A stretch of DNA of 25,597 bases from NCBI GenBank assembly GCA_023230525.1, contig JALNXE010000063.1:1-25597 (forward strand), written 5' to 3'. How positions within the stretch are numbered: position 1 is the stretch's first letter; each line of letters begins with the position of its first letter. The notes under the pieces are model-generated. The model was not told the DNA's origin. It worked only from the letters and a program-made list of their open reading frames with translations, and made no database searches. Source of the DNA: Desulfobulbaceae bacterium (GTDB lineage Bacteria; Desulfobacterota; Desulfobulbia; Desulfobulbales; SURF-16). The translations under genes were made by a program, and so were the position numbers. This document shows, one piece after another, positions 14,212 to 21,653 of the stretch.

Positions 14212-15644
14212 TATCTCCTCAACTCCTGCATGAAGAGTTCATTGGCCATTTTGGGATTGGCCTTGCCCTTGGTCTTCTGCATGAGCTGGCCGACAAAAAA
14301 GCCCATGAGCTTGGTCTTGCCGCCCTTGAAATCGGCCACCTGCTGCGGGTTTTCCTGGATGATCTGCTGCACGATCGCGAGCAGATCGCCCTCATCACTC
14401 ATCTGCACCAGGTTCTTTTCTTGGACAATGGTCAGGGCGTCCTTGCCGCTTTTCATCATCTCGTCAAAAACGGTTTTGGCGATTTTGCCGCTGATGGTGC
14501 CCTTGTCGATCAGGGCAAGCAGGGCTGCGAGATTTTCCGGAGTGACCGGAAAGGCAAGGATATCGAGGCCGTCTTCCCCTTTGAGTTCGCGCATCATTTC
14601 CGTTTTGATCCAGTTGCCCAGTTTTTTGGCATCCGGATAAAGGGCCAGGGCGGCTTCAAAATAATCGGCCAGTTCCCGTGATGAGGTGAGAACGCCGGCG
14701 TCCTCTTCGTTAAGCTGTATTTCCGCGATGAAACGCTGTTTCTTGGCATCGGGCAGCTCGGGCATGGATTCTTTTATCCTGGCTACCCAGGGTTCATCAA
14801 TGACCACCGGCACAAGGTCGGGATCAGGGAAATAGCGGTAGTCGTGGGCCTCTTCCTTGCCGCGCATGGAGTTGGTCACGTTGCGGTCCGCATCCCACAG
14901 CAGGGTCTCCTGGACCACCTTGCCGCCGTCCAGCAGAACATCCCGCTGGCGCCGCACCTCAAACTCCAGGGCCCGCTGCACATTGCGGAAGGAGTTCATG
15001 TTCTTTAACTCGGTGCGGGTGCCGAACTCTTTTTGTCCCACCGGCCGCAGGGAGATATTGGCGTCACAGCGGAAGCTGCCTTCCTGCATGTTGCCGTCGC
15101 AGATATCAAGATAGCGGAGAATGGCATGCAGTTTTTTCAGGTAGGCGGCTGCTTCCTCGGCTGAACGGATATCCGGTTCGCTGACGATCTCAATCAGCGG
15201 CACGCCGGTGCGGTTCAGATCCACATAGCTCTGCGGCTTGACCGGGTCATGGATGAGTTTGCCGGCATCCTCTTCCATGTGAATGCGGGTGAGCCCGATG
15301 CGGCGCGCCTTGCCGTCCACCTCGATATCCACATAACCGTGCTGGGCAAGGGGCCGGTCAAACTGGGAGACCTGGTAGCCTTTGGGCAGGTCAGGGTAGA
15401 AATAGTTCTTCCGGGCGAACTGATTGAGCCCGGCCACTACACAGTTCGTGGCAATGGCCATTTTCAGGGCGAATTCAACCACCTGCCGGTTGAGAACCGG
15501 CAGAACGCCGGGCATGCCGAGACATACCGGACAGGTATTGGTATTGGGCGGTTTGCCGAATTCCGTGGTGCAGTTGCAGAAAATTTTGGATTTGGTCTTC
15601 AGCTGGGCGTGGACTTCAAGTCCGATAACGGTTTCAAATTCCAT
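14211..15644 (-). CDS. gatB: Aspartyl/glutamyl-tRNA(Asn/Gln) amidotransferase subunit B
   Basis: Subunit of the GatCAB amidotransferase, which converts misacylated Glu-tRNA(Gln) or Asp-tRNA(Asn) to the amide form using ammonia from GatA. 477 residues is full length. The N-terminus reads MEFETVIGLEVHAQL. A zinc-type cysteine set lies at 23, 25, 38 and 41 (FCNCTT...CPVCLG). The catalytic-cradle sequences ARKNYFYPDLPKGYQ and RIHMEEDAGKL are intact, and the C-terminal helical YqeY-like tail is present. gatA and gatC are not adjacent here. Upstream are the two RdgC-related genes (138-base gap); downstream is the heptamer array, then radC. No strong Shine-Dalgarno is seen at the ATG. Confidence 0.97.
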   Translation of the reverse strand: MEFETVIGLEVHAQLKTKSKIFCNCTTEFGKPPNTNTCPVCLGMPGVLPVLNRQVVEFALKMAIATNCVVAGLNQFARKNYFYPDLPKGYQVSQFDRPLAQHGYVDIEVDGKARRIGLTRIHMEEDAGKLIHDPVKPQSYVDLNRTGVPLIEIVSEPDIRSAEEAAAYLKKLHAILRYLDICDGNMQEGSFRCDANISLRPVGQKEFGTRTELKNMNSFRNVQRALEFEVRRQRDVLLDGGKVVQETLLWDADRNVTNSMRGKEEAHDYRYFPDPDLVPVVIDEPWVARIKESMPELPDAKKQRFIAEIQLNEEDAGVLTSSRELADYFEAALALYPDAKKLGNWIKTEMMRELKGEDGLDILAFPVTPENLAALLALIDKGTISGKIAKTVFDEMMKSGKDALTIVQEKNLVQMSDEGDLLAIVQQIIQENPQQVADFKGGKTKLMGFFVGQLMQKTKGKANPKMANELFMQELRR

Positions 15645-15782
15645 AGTCGTTGCAAGAGGCCGCCGTTCACAGGGGAACGCCGTGCCTTCATCCTTTGTTA
15701 CGGTCCGTGGCCGGACCAGGCAGGTTGATAATCCGGTAAAAACTCGCCGGCCTCTTTTGGCAGGCAGCCGGCAACAAAAGGG

Positions 15783-16322
15783 TTACTCCGGTTTATGGAT
15801 CCATTGGCGGATGCGGGCCAGCTCTTCCTGCCAGGCGGCGGGACTGGTCCTGATCTCGAGAAAGACGCGGAAAAGCTCGTCAATGGTCCGGGTGGCCGTC
15901 TCCAGCATGCCGATCCGGTCAAGCAGGCGTCCCTCCACGGCTTCCGCCGTGTCGCCTTCCTCGGAACCAGCCATGGTCTTCGGCGGTTTGACGCTGCGGA
16001 ATTCCAGCATACTCGCTTTCAGCGTCATATGCCATTCATACTCGCCCTGGCTAATATGGATGCGGGCCTGTTCCAGTTTTTTACCCATGCGCAGCCCGGT
16101 GCGGGCCTCGTTTAATTCCGCCTGCAGGCCCTGGCAGATGATCTTCTCAAAGGCCTCGCCCTCGCCATACTCCAGCAGCATGTGTTTTTCAAAAACAAGC
16201 TGGGTGTCGCCGGTGCCGGGCAGAAATACGGTGCCGCCCCGTTCCTCGCTTTTATACCAGAGCCAGGTAAGGAACTCCTGGCCGAGAAATCTTTTTTCGA
16301 CAATTAAATCAACTAAGTCCAT
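15783..16322 (-). CDS. Probable RdgC C-terminal-half partner protein
   Basis: 179 residues, soluble. I see no classical family motif, but the order of elements (LTWLWYKSEE near the start, a mixed alpha/beta middle, then YEWHMTLKASMLEFRSVK, then an acidic helical tail) parallels the C-terminal half of full-length RdgC, where a W..L segment is followed by a K-rich strand. It begins 11 bases after the stop of the RdgC N-terminal-like gene and in a different frame. The pair looks like an RdgC split into two cistrons, not a recent point mutation. This is inference from order and position. Otherwise it is a conserved hypothetical protein. The 138 bases between it and gatB hold no gene. Confidence 0.65.
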   Translation of the reverse strand: MDLVDLIVEKRFLGQEFLTWLWYKSEERGGTVFLPGTGDTQLVFEKHMLLEYGEGEAFEKIICQGLQAELNEARTGLRMGKKLEQARIHISQGEYEWHMTLKASMLEFRSVKPPKTMAGSEEGDTAEAVEGRLLDRIGMLETATRTIDELFRVFLEIRTSPAAWQEELARIRQWIHKPE

Positions 16323-16333
16323 AAATGGCCCTT

Positions 16334-16939
16334 TCAGATGAGGATATCAGGGGTCAGCCGGGAAAGGGCATCGTGATATTCCGGTTTGAGAAGATGTTCC
16401 GCGGTGAGATAGGGGATCTGCAGCCGCAGCGAAAGATCAAAGGTCTTCTTGAAGAAATCTTCCAGCTCCGTCTGGGCCTTCTGGCTGGTGGAAAAAAAGA
16501 GCAGGGTGGCCTCGGAAAGATTCCAGCAGAGATCATAGGTGGCCGGCGACGGCACCGCCTTTTTCATCAGCATCAGCTTGACATTTTCCTTGATCTCTAT
16601 TTTCTGGGTCCGGCTCAGTTTGGGGATCTGCCGTTCCTTCAGCAGCCTTGCCTCCTCTTTCATGGTGAATTTTTTCAGAATCTTGGGCGACACCGTGCGT
16701 TCATCAACCCGCAGGGTGAGAACAATATGGTCACCGGCGGCAAAGGAAGCGTACTCAAAAGAGGAGTCAAACATGTTCAGCACGGAAACCCAGCCGACCG
16801 ACCGTTCTTCATAGTTGTCGTCAATATCCCGGTAGGCGTTGGCCGCAATCCGCTCGGCGGCGAAATCCAGGAAATTGGGCGGCAGCTCACCTTCAACCGC
16901 ATAGCGGACAAAGGTTGCCGAGGAGGATAAAAGACCCAT
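16334..16939 (-). CDS. RdgC-like recombination-associated protein (N-terminal half)
   Basis: 201 residues. RdgC is a DNA-binding ring protein that restrains RecA in gammaproteobacteria. Features shared with its N-terminal half include the opening MGLLSSSATFVRY, FAAERIAANAYRDID, a GWVSV segment, LTLRVDERTVSPKILKK, then TQKIEIKENVKLMLMKK and LLFFSTSQKAQTELEDFFKK. Full RdgC is about 300 residues, so the C-terminal part is missing; the next gene may supply it. It is first in the - strand run leading to gatB, radC and hemW, and diverges from the tRNA pair. Family assignment is from remembered conserved features and is moderately secure. Confidence 0.7.
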   Translation of the reverse strand: MGLLSSSATFVRYAVEGELPPNFLDFAAERIAANAYRDIDDNYEERSVGWVSVLNMFDSSFEYASFAAGDHIVLTLRVDERTVSPKILKKFTMKEEARLLKERQIPKLSRTQKIEIKENVKLMLMKKAVPSPATYDLCWNLSEATLLFFSTSQKAQTELEDFFKKTFDLSLRLQIPYLTAEHLLKPEYHDALSRLTPDILI

Positions 16940-17109
16940 ATGTTAAACCTTGAAGGTAGAAGTTATGCGCAGCGAAGATTTTCATTCTCTAATGGAGATG
17001 GGCAAAGATAGCAGACCTGCGCCGCTATCTCAAGGGATTTTCCTGGGGGGAAAAAACAGGCGGCCTCTCGTTGATATGGACAAAAAAAAATAAATAGATT
17101 AAAAGGGTG

Positions 17110-17138
17110 TTGACAAACGAAATCGACTGATGTAAAAA
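17110..17138 (+). promoter_or_regulatory. Sigma70-type promoter for the tRNA pair
   Basis: A perfect TTGACA at 17110-17115 is followed by 17 bases and TAAAAA at 17133-17138 (4 of 6 matches to TATAAT). Transcription would start near 17145, about ten bases before tRNA-Lys. The 170 bases between this promoter and the divergent rdgC-like gene show no gene. Confidence 0.65.
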
Positions 17139-17154
17139 AACTGCTTCTTATGAG

Positions 17155-17230
17155 GGGTCGTTAACTCAGTCGGTAGAGTATCTGCCTTTTAAGCAGAGAG
17201 TCGCGCGTTCAAGTCGCGCACGACCCACCA
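17155..17230 (+). tRNA. tRNA-Lys (UUU)
   Basis: Full cloverleaf of 76 bases including encoded CCA. The acceptor GGGTCGT pairs with ACGACCC. The D stem is ACTC/GAGT, the anticodon stem TCTGC/GCAGA with loop CTTTTAA (anticodon TTT), and the T stem GCGCG/CGCGC with TTCAAGT. It is five bases upstream of tRNA-Glu and shares its promoter and terminator. Confidence 0.96.
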
Positions 17231-17235
17231 ATGAT

Positions 17236-17313
17236 GTCCCTATCGTCTAGTCAGGTCCAGGACACCGGCCTTTCACGCCGGCAACAGGGGTTCAAATCCC
17301 CTTGGGGACGCCA
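17236..17313 (+). tRNA. tRNA-Glu (UUC)
   Basis: 78 bases including encoded CCA. The acceptor GTCCCTA pairs with TGGGGAC (one T-G wobble). The anticodon stem CCGGC/GCCGG encloses loop CTTTCAC (anticodon TTC), and the T stem is GGGG/CCCC with TTCAAAT. The D loop is two bases longer than in the E. coli homologue. With gatB nearby, this tRNA could relate to GatCAB-dependent Gln-tRNA formation, but the adjacency may be chance. Confidence 0.96.
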
Positions 17314-17325
17314 AGGAAATTCCAG

Positions 17326-17358
17326 GGAGTCAGCCGTTTCGGTTGACTCCTTTTTTTT
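17326..17358 (+). terminator. Rho-independent terminator of the tRNA operon
   Basis: A 10-bp stem pairs GGAGTCAGCC (17326-17335) with GGTTGACTCC (17341-17350) around loop GTTTC, followed directly by eight T residues. It lies 12 bases after the tRNA-Glu CCA. Confidence 0.93.
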
Positions 17359-17393
17359 GTCCTGCCTGATGTTTTTTCCGCCAGCCCATCTTT

Positions 17394-18392
17394 TCAGGTT
17401 GTGCTCTCCCTGGCGTAGGCCTTTTCATATTCTGTGATTTCGTACTTGCTGCCGATGGCAAACGGAATACGCTGGTGGATACTGTCGGGGCATATCTCCA
17501 TGACGCGCATCCTGCCGGTGCTGGCCAGGCCCCCGGCCTGCTCCGCGATCATCGCCAGTGGAGCACACTCGTAGAGCAGGCGTAATTTGCCGGCTGGCCG
17601 GCGGTCATCCTCCGGATAGAAATAGATGCCGCCGTGATGCAGGATCTGATGCAGGTCAGCCACCAGGGCGCCGGAATAACGCAGGGAGTATGCATGGTCG
17701 CTGTCGCGGATAAGCGAATCCGCAAAGACCCGGGCAGGCTCCGCCCAGCGCAGCCGGTTCCCGAAGTTGCTGCTGATGATCTTTCCCCGGTCCGGCATGT
17801 GAATATTCTCGTGGTCAAGGACGAACTCGCCGATCTCCTCATCCAGCACGAAACTGTGGACTCCGTCCCCTACACTGTAGACGAAAAGAATCGATGTTCC
17901 GTACATGATATAGCCGGCACCGACCTGTTGCGCCCCCTCATGCAGGATGTCCTCCTGCCGGGCGCTGCCGAAGTTCCGGATGGAGAAGATGGACCCGGTG
18001 ACACAGTCAACCTCCAGGTTGGATGAGCCGTCGAGGGGATCAACCAGGACCACGTATTTTTTCTGGCCGTTCCCGGAGTGCAGGAGCATGGGTGCCTTCA
18101 TCTCCTCCGAAACAATGGCGCCGACGATATCCACGTACTCAAAGGCCTCGATAAAGGCATCGTTGCTCAGTCTGTCCAGTTTTTCCACCGCTTCGCCCTG
18201 AACGTTGGTTTTTCCCGTCAGCCCCTTGATCCCGAGCAGGGCCGCGCGTCGCGCGTAACTGGCGATGATTTTGGCCACGGTGCTCAGTTGCATCAGCACC
18301 CGGGTCAGTTCGCCGCTGGCCTGCGGATGTTTTTTCTGGCACTGGGCCAGAAATCGGTCAAGGGTCATGCATTTCCCCAGTTTTCCCGTCAT
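17394..18392 (-). CDS. fbp: Class I fructose-1,6-bisphosphatase
   Basis: Hydrolyses fructose 1,6-bisphosphate to fructose 6-phosphate, the committed step of gluconeogenesis, in the cytoplasm. 332 residues, normal for class I. The metal site VDPLDGSSN (117-125, Asp118 and Asp121) and SEE (Glu97 area) are intact. ISSNFGNRLRW and the C-terminal substrate segment YSGALVADLHQIL, followed by AGGLASTG, match the family. AGAGGAG lies about ten bases before the ATG. It follows the cytochrome operon by 74 bases with no clear terminator between, so read-through from the cytochrome genes is possible. It converges on the tRNA operon terminator. Confidence 0.96.
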   Translation of the reverse strand: MTGKLGKCMTLDRFLAQCQKKHPQASGELTRVLMQLSTVAKIIASYARRAALLGIKGLTGKTNVQGEAVEKLDRLSNDAFIEAFEYVDIVGAIVSEEMKAPMLLHSGNGQKKYVVLVDPLDGSSNLEVDCVTGSIFSIRNFGSARQEDILHEGAQQVGAGYIMYGTSILFVYSVGDGVHSFVLDEEIGEFVLDHENIHMPDRGKIISSNFGNRLRWAEPARVFADSLIRDSDHAYSLRYSGALVADLHQILHHGGIYFYPEDDRRPAGKLRLLYECAPLAMIAEQAGGLASTGRMRVMEICPDSIHQRIPFAIGSKYEITEYEKAYARESTT

Positions 18393-18466
18393 GATCGTTT
18401 CACTCCTCTGTTATCGAAATGTTTGGCGGCCTGGTTCCTGCCAATCGTACAGCCCTACCGGGCGCA

Positions 18467-19165
18467 TTACTTTTTTTGGGGGTGTTCCAGCACATTTATA
18501 ATATAGTCGTACAGGTCTTTGACCTCCGCATCGGAAATTTTAGCAGAAGAAAAGGCGGGCATGGGGGCTGCGGGGAGTCGTACGACGGCGCGGAATGAAT
18601 CCAGGTCTTTAAGTTTCGGGGAGTGCAGCACCGGTTTGCCGGGCTCAATTATATTGCCTCCGTGCGGGTGGCATGTGCTGCACTTGGCGGTGAAAATTTT
18701 TTCCCCGGCCTTGAATTCCTCGCCGGCAATGATGGTCTTGCCGCCATACACCAGCTGACCGCCGAAATATCCCTGGGCGACAATGCCCATGAAGCAAAGG
18801 AAATAGATGGGGAGTACTTTCCCGGATGTTGCACCGTTTTTACGAACCAGCAGGATGGCCGCAACCAGCAGGCCCGTGAGAATGGCGGCGATGGTGATCT
18901 TTGCTTTGATGGGAACCAGCCAGGCCCCGCCGAAGAAGTGCTGCCAATCCATGATTCCGCAGAGAACGGAGGGAAAGACCGAGATCAGGGCGAGGATGAT
19001 GCAGTGACGGGACGTCCAGAACAGGCGCTCCCGTTTCCACAGGGCTGCCGCCAGGGCAAAAATAAGGGCCCCGGTCACCAGCCCCATGGGCAGATGGACC
19101 ATCATGGGGTGGAGAGGATGCAGGTAGCCCAATTTGCCGAGAAAGTCATAAAATGAATCCAACAT
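18467..19165 (-). CDS. Membrane-anchored monoheme cytochrome c with DUF2231-like N-terminus
   Basis: 232 residues. The N-terminal ~135 residues contain about four membrane spans and the sequence HPLHPMMVHLPMGL (16-29), typical of DUF2231-type membrane domains. A C-terminal cytochrome c domain follows, facing the periplasm, with CSTCH (162-166) and a probable Met axial ligand in APMPAFS near residue 204. It likely carries electrons at the inner membrane. The paired His residues in the membrane part could bind heme or a quinone-linked cofactor, which is speculation. It is the third gene of the cytochrome operon, 38 bases after the Cyc2-like gene. The DUF2231 name is from memory of the HPxHP motif. 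Confidence 0.85.
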   Translation of the reverse strand: MLDSFYDFLGKLGYLHPLHPMMVHLPMGLVTGALIFALAAALWKRERLFWTSRHCIILALISVFPSVLCGIMDWQHFFGGAWLVPIKAKITIAAILTGLLVAAILLVRKNGATSGKVLPIYFLCFMGIVAQGYFGGQLVYGGKTIIAGEEFKAGEKIFTAKCSTCHPHGGNIIEPGKPVLHSPKLKDLDSFRAVVRLPAAPMPAFSSAKISDAEVKDLYDYIINVLEHPQKK

Positions 19166-19203
19166 GGGCTGCCTTTTTTATGCGCGAGGAGCAGGTTGAG
19201 TGT

Positions 19204-20565
19204 TTAAAACATCAGCCAGGCAAGCAGATAGATGGTGTTGTTATCCCCTGCGTCCCGTCCGTATCCGTCGTAGTTTTTGTCCGCGCCGTTGAATTTGTCA
19301 TAGATGGTGTACTGCAGGGCAAACTGATACTTCTCCTTCCACAGGTATGTTGCCTGCAGAATAAATCCGTTACTGTCCGGACTGCCGTTTCTGCTGCCGT
19401 CAACAGGGTCGGGGGCATACAGCAACGGGTCGGTGTCCCCCTCCGTGGAAAAATACCCGAGGTATCCCCCTATGGTCCCTATGTGAGCCCGGTAGAAATA
19501 ACCGGCATTCATCTTGAAACTCTTCAGGGTGTCCGAGGGATTTGCCGCACCCCCTGCGGGAAAGGAGCCATCCCAGTCCTGATCCTCGTGGATCCAAGTG
19601 CCGGAGAGGTTGAAAAGATGGGGCGCGGCGATGAATTGATACTGGGCATCGAAGGCATAATCCGTAAAGGAGTCCGGAGTGTCTGTGTCGGTCCCTCCCG
19701 GATAGACATCTGCCTTGAGACCATAGGTTCCTACCTCGAAGGAATGTCTGTCCCATTGCCGGGACAGGGCCAGGCGCCAGTAAGGGACCGCCCCGTCCGT
19801 AATAGTATCGGGTGAGACACCGGCGGCCAGGGGCCTGGTGATGCCGTGGTCAGCAGTCCTGTAGACAGAGACCGCTCCATAAAGCAGATTGGCCCAGGAT
19901 GCGTAGACCCCCAGGCCTCCGACCTGCTGGCCCAGCCCCCCATCAATGAGGGCTGCGGCTGCCGGCGCCGGGGCAACCGCTGAGGAGGCAAAGGGAAATC
20001 CCCAGACCGGGGTGGAACTCCAGATGTCCTCCACGGTGGGGGAGTTGTTGATGGTTGCACCAACCACCAGCTGATTGTCTCCGGCCGGGAAGCTTCGCGC
20101 GTAGCGGATATCCGTGTTATCCAGGGCGATCTCATTTGCCGTGCCATCATAGGTGAGTTGGGAAAACGCCCCGAGATGGTCTGTAATCCTGCCGGCATAG
20201 AACAGTGAGGCCTGCTGGGGCATATTCGTCTTGTCTGCTGCGGACTGCTCCGTGTCATCAAAAGGGGCGACACCCTTATGCAATATCCCGTTATTATGCT
20301 TAAGGCTCGTGTATGAGGCCTGGAACATGGCTGCCAGCGGCGGATACCACCGCCCTGATTCGCTCTCCGTGCTGAAGGTGTAACCCTCCAGTTTGAAGGT
20401 CCTGCCAAAAGCGGTCAGTTCCGGCCAGACCGTGTGGCAGGCCGTGCAGTCCATGCCCGTTTGCCGCGCAAAACTCGGCACGGCAAAAACATTCTCAGCC
20501 CAGACCAGCAAAAGCGCACAAAGCGCCGTGCAAAGAAACACCAATTTCATCTTAACTGCAGCCAT
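19204..20565 (-). CDS. Cyc2-like outer-membrane fused monoheme cytochrome-porin
   Basis: 453 residues. A signal peptide ends at about VFA/VPSF. Immediately after comes a short heme segment, VPSFARQTGMDCTACH (Cys40, Cys43, His44), then PELTAFGRTFKLEGYT. The remaining ~390 residues are alternating polar/aromatic strands (LYYAGRITDH-like and FALQYTIYDKF patterns) ending in a terminal Phe, as outer-membrane beta barrels do. Length, heme position and the FARQT...CxxCH...FGR motif resemble Cyc2, the iron-oxidising cytochrome-porin of Acidithiobacillus and Zetaproteobacteria. Whether this one oxidises iron or handles another extracellular donor or acceptor cannot be told. It is flanked by two monoheme cytochromes in the same operon. 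Confidence 0.82.
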   Translation of the reverse strand: MAAVKMKLVFLCTALCALLLVWAENVFAVPSFARQTGMDCTACHTVWPELTAFGRTFKLEGYTFSTESESGRWYPPLAAMFQASYTSLKHNNGILHKGVAPFDDTEQSAADKTNMPQQASLFYAGRITDHLGAFSQLTYDGTANEIALDNTDIRYARSFPAGDNQLVVGATINNSPTVEDIWSSTPVWGFPFASSAVAPAPAAAALIDGGLGQQVGGLGVYASWANLLYGAVSVYRTADHGITRPLAAGVSPDTITDGAVPYWRLALSRQWDRHSFEVGTYGLKADVYPGGTDTDTPDSFTDYAFDAQYQFIAAPHLFNLSGTWIHEDQDWDGSFPAGGAANPSDTLKSFKMNAGYFYRAHIGTIGGYLGYFSTEGDTDPLLYAPDPVDGSRNGSPDSNGFILQATYLWKEKYQFALQYTIYDKFNGADKNYDGYGRDAGDNNTIYLLAWLMF

Positions 20566-20593
20566 GACTGTATTAGCCCCTTTGTACCCTTGG

Positions 20594-20938
20594 TTATTGG
20601 GACGCTTGCCTGAAGGCGTGGGTCATGTAATCCGTGATGGCCTGGATATTTTCAGGGGGCAGTTCAAATGCGGGCATGGAGCCGTGCCCGTTCTTCACCG
20701 TGGTGGCGATGAACTGGTCAATATCCTTCCTCTGCCAGAACTGCGGCGCGGTGAAATCCGTAGGCGGCGGGGAAAACGCAGCCCGTGCCGGCCCTTCGCC
20801 GTTACCCTCCTGGCCATGGCACATCACGCATTTCTGCCGGTAGAGTTCCTTTCCCTCGTCGTTCTGATCTGCGGCCACCGCAGCCTTCGGAACAATTGCC
20901 GCACCAATGCACAAAATAAACAACAAGAACTTTCCCAT
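20594..20938 (-). CDS. Small periplasmic monoheme cytochrome c
   Basis: 114 residues from the ATG at 20938, chosen because GGAGG lies eight bases upstream; an earlier in-frame ATG at 20968 would add ten charged residues before the signal peptide. The signal peptide spans about residues 1-23 (MGKFLLFILCIGAAI... to AVA). The class I cytochrome fold has CVMCH (37-41), the loop NGEGPARAAFSPPPTDF and the axial Met in GHGSMPAF. It probably shuttles electrons across the periplasm between the outer-membrane Cyc2-like protein (28 bases downstream) and the inner-membrane cytochrome. It is the first gene of the operon. Confidence 0.9.
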   Translation of the reverse strand: MGKFLLFILCIGAAIVPKAAVAADQNDEGKELYRQKCVMCHGQEGNGEGPARAAFSPPPTDFTAPQFWQRKDIDQFIATTVKNGHGSMPAFELPPENIQAITDYMTHAFRQASQ

Positions 20939-21233
20939 GAACTTTTCCTCCTTTTTGTGCCGCGCCACTGTCGGCCGCAGTAGAATGGATCGGTTGAGGC
21001 CCTGTCTGCAGAGAGGATGCTATCCCCGGTTATAGGACACGGGAAATCGCGGCAACTCTGTTGTTTGGCTCGCCGCGGCCCTGATACCTTTATTTTTGCA
21101 GTGATTTCCGTGTCGTGACAGGTGTTTTTCTCTTAACACAAACAAAAACCATGCCAGCCGGTGGAGCCGGGACAGATGCAGGAACGGCGACGGTTTTACG
21201 CAGAGGTGAGGACGTTCGCTTATACAATTCGTC

Positions 21234-21269
21234 TTGCCGGATTGGACAAGTTCTTGCCGGGCAGGACAA
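21234..21269. promoter_or_regulatory. Tandem 16-bp dyads, candidate operator
   Basis: Two copies of TTGCCG-N4-GGACAA lie at 21234-21249 and 21254-21269, exactly 20 bases apart (about two helical turns). Each is an imperfect inverted repeat of the half-site TTGTCC/TTGCCG. The 16-bp TTG...CAA geometry resembles CRP/FNR-type sites, but no regulator can be named. The site could serve either divergent transcription unit. Confidence 0.45.
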
Positions 21270-21382
21270 AATGGTTATTCGCATTAGGAAAACAGGAAGT
21301 TGAATTCCCCACCATAGATCTTTATTATCAATTGCCAAGCTGGGGATATCCCCCATCCTGATCTAGGCATATGGCCGGTTTT

Positions 21383-21397
21383 ACCCGGCCGCCGGGT
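21383..21397. other. Short GC-rich hairpin
   Basis: ACCCGG-CCG-CCGGGT, a perfect 6-bp stem with a 3-base loop. It has no T-run on either side, so it is not a clear intrinsic terminator. Confidence 0.35.
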
Positions 21398-21427
21398 AGC
21401 GGCAGGTTGTCTTAAATGTGTAATTAT

Positions 21428-21456
21428 TTGTTACTATTATGTTTTTTTTATATGAT
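21428..21456 (+). promoter_or_regulatory. Sigma70-like promoter upstream of the TPR-PRMT gene
   Basis: TTGTTA (21428-21433), 17-base spacer, TATGAT (21451-21456, 5 of 6 matches). Transcription would start near 21463, giving a leader of about 190 bases that can form small hairpins. Confidence 0.45.
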
Positions 21457-21653
21457 GCCTGCGGGCATGGTTATTGCCCATCATACCGATGGTAAAGCTT
21501 TGCTGTGGCGATGGGAGAGAAGGCAGGATTGATTGTCAGCAGAAAACCTTGCCTTGAGGCGCGGCAGAACCGCCTGACGGATAAAGATTATCATCCCAAG
21601 GAGTACCTATTTTATAATGCCACCGCCATTTGTAAACAGGAGCATTTTACAAA

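Larger units (their letters stand above)
20939..21653. other. 715-base gene-free divergent intergenic region
   Basis: Separates the - strand cytochrome operon from the + strand TPR-PRMT gene. Small open frames occur (for example 21161-21361) but none has a Shine-Dalgarno or recognisable product. Contents I can see: the tandem dyad at 21234-21269, a GC-rich hairpin at 21383-21397, a sigma70-like promoter at 21428-21456 and several leader hairpins around 21455-21490 and 21555-21575. Confidence 0.6.

Noticed and set aside
21242..21258. Possible sigma54 promoter (GG-N10-GC) on the + strand
   Set aside because: Spacing fits, but the -24 box matches poorly beyond TGG, and the sequence is part of the tandem dyad, so the resemblance is likely incidental.
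21161..21361. 66-codon + strand frame across the tandem dyad
   Set aside because: No Shine-Dalgarno, no recognisable product, and the dyads explain its sequence better.
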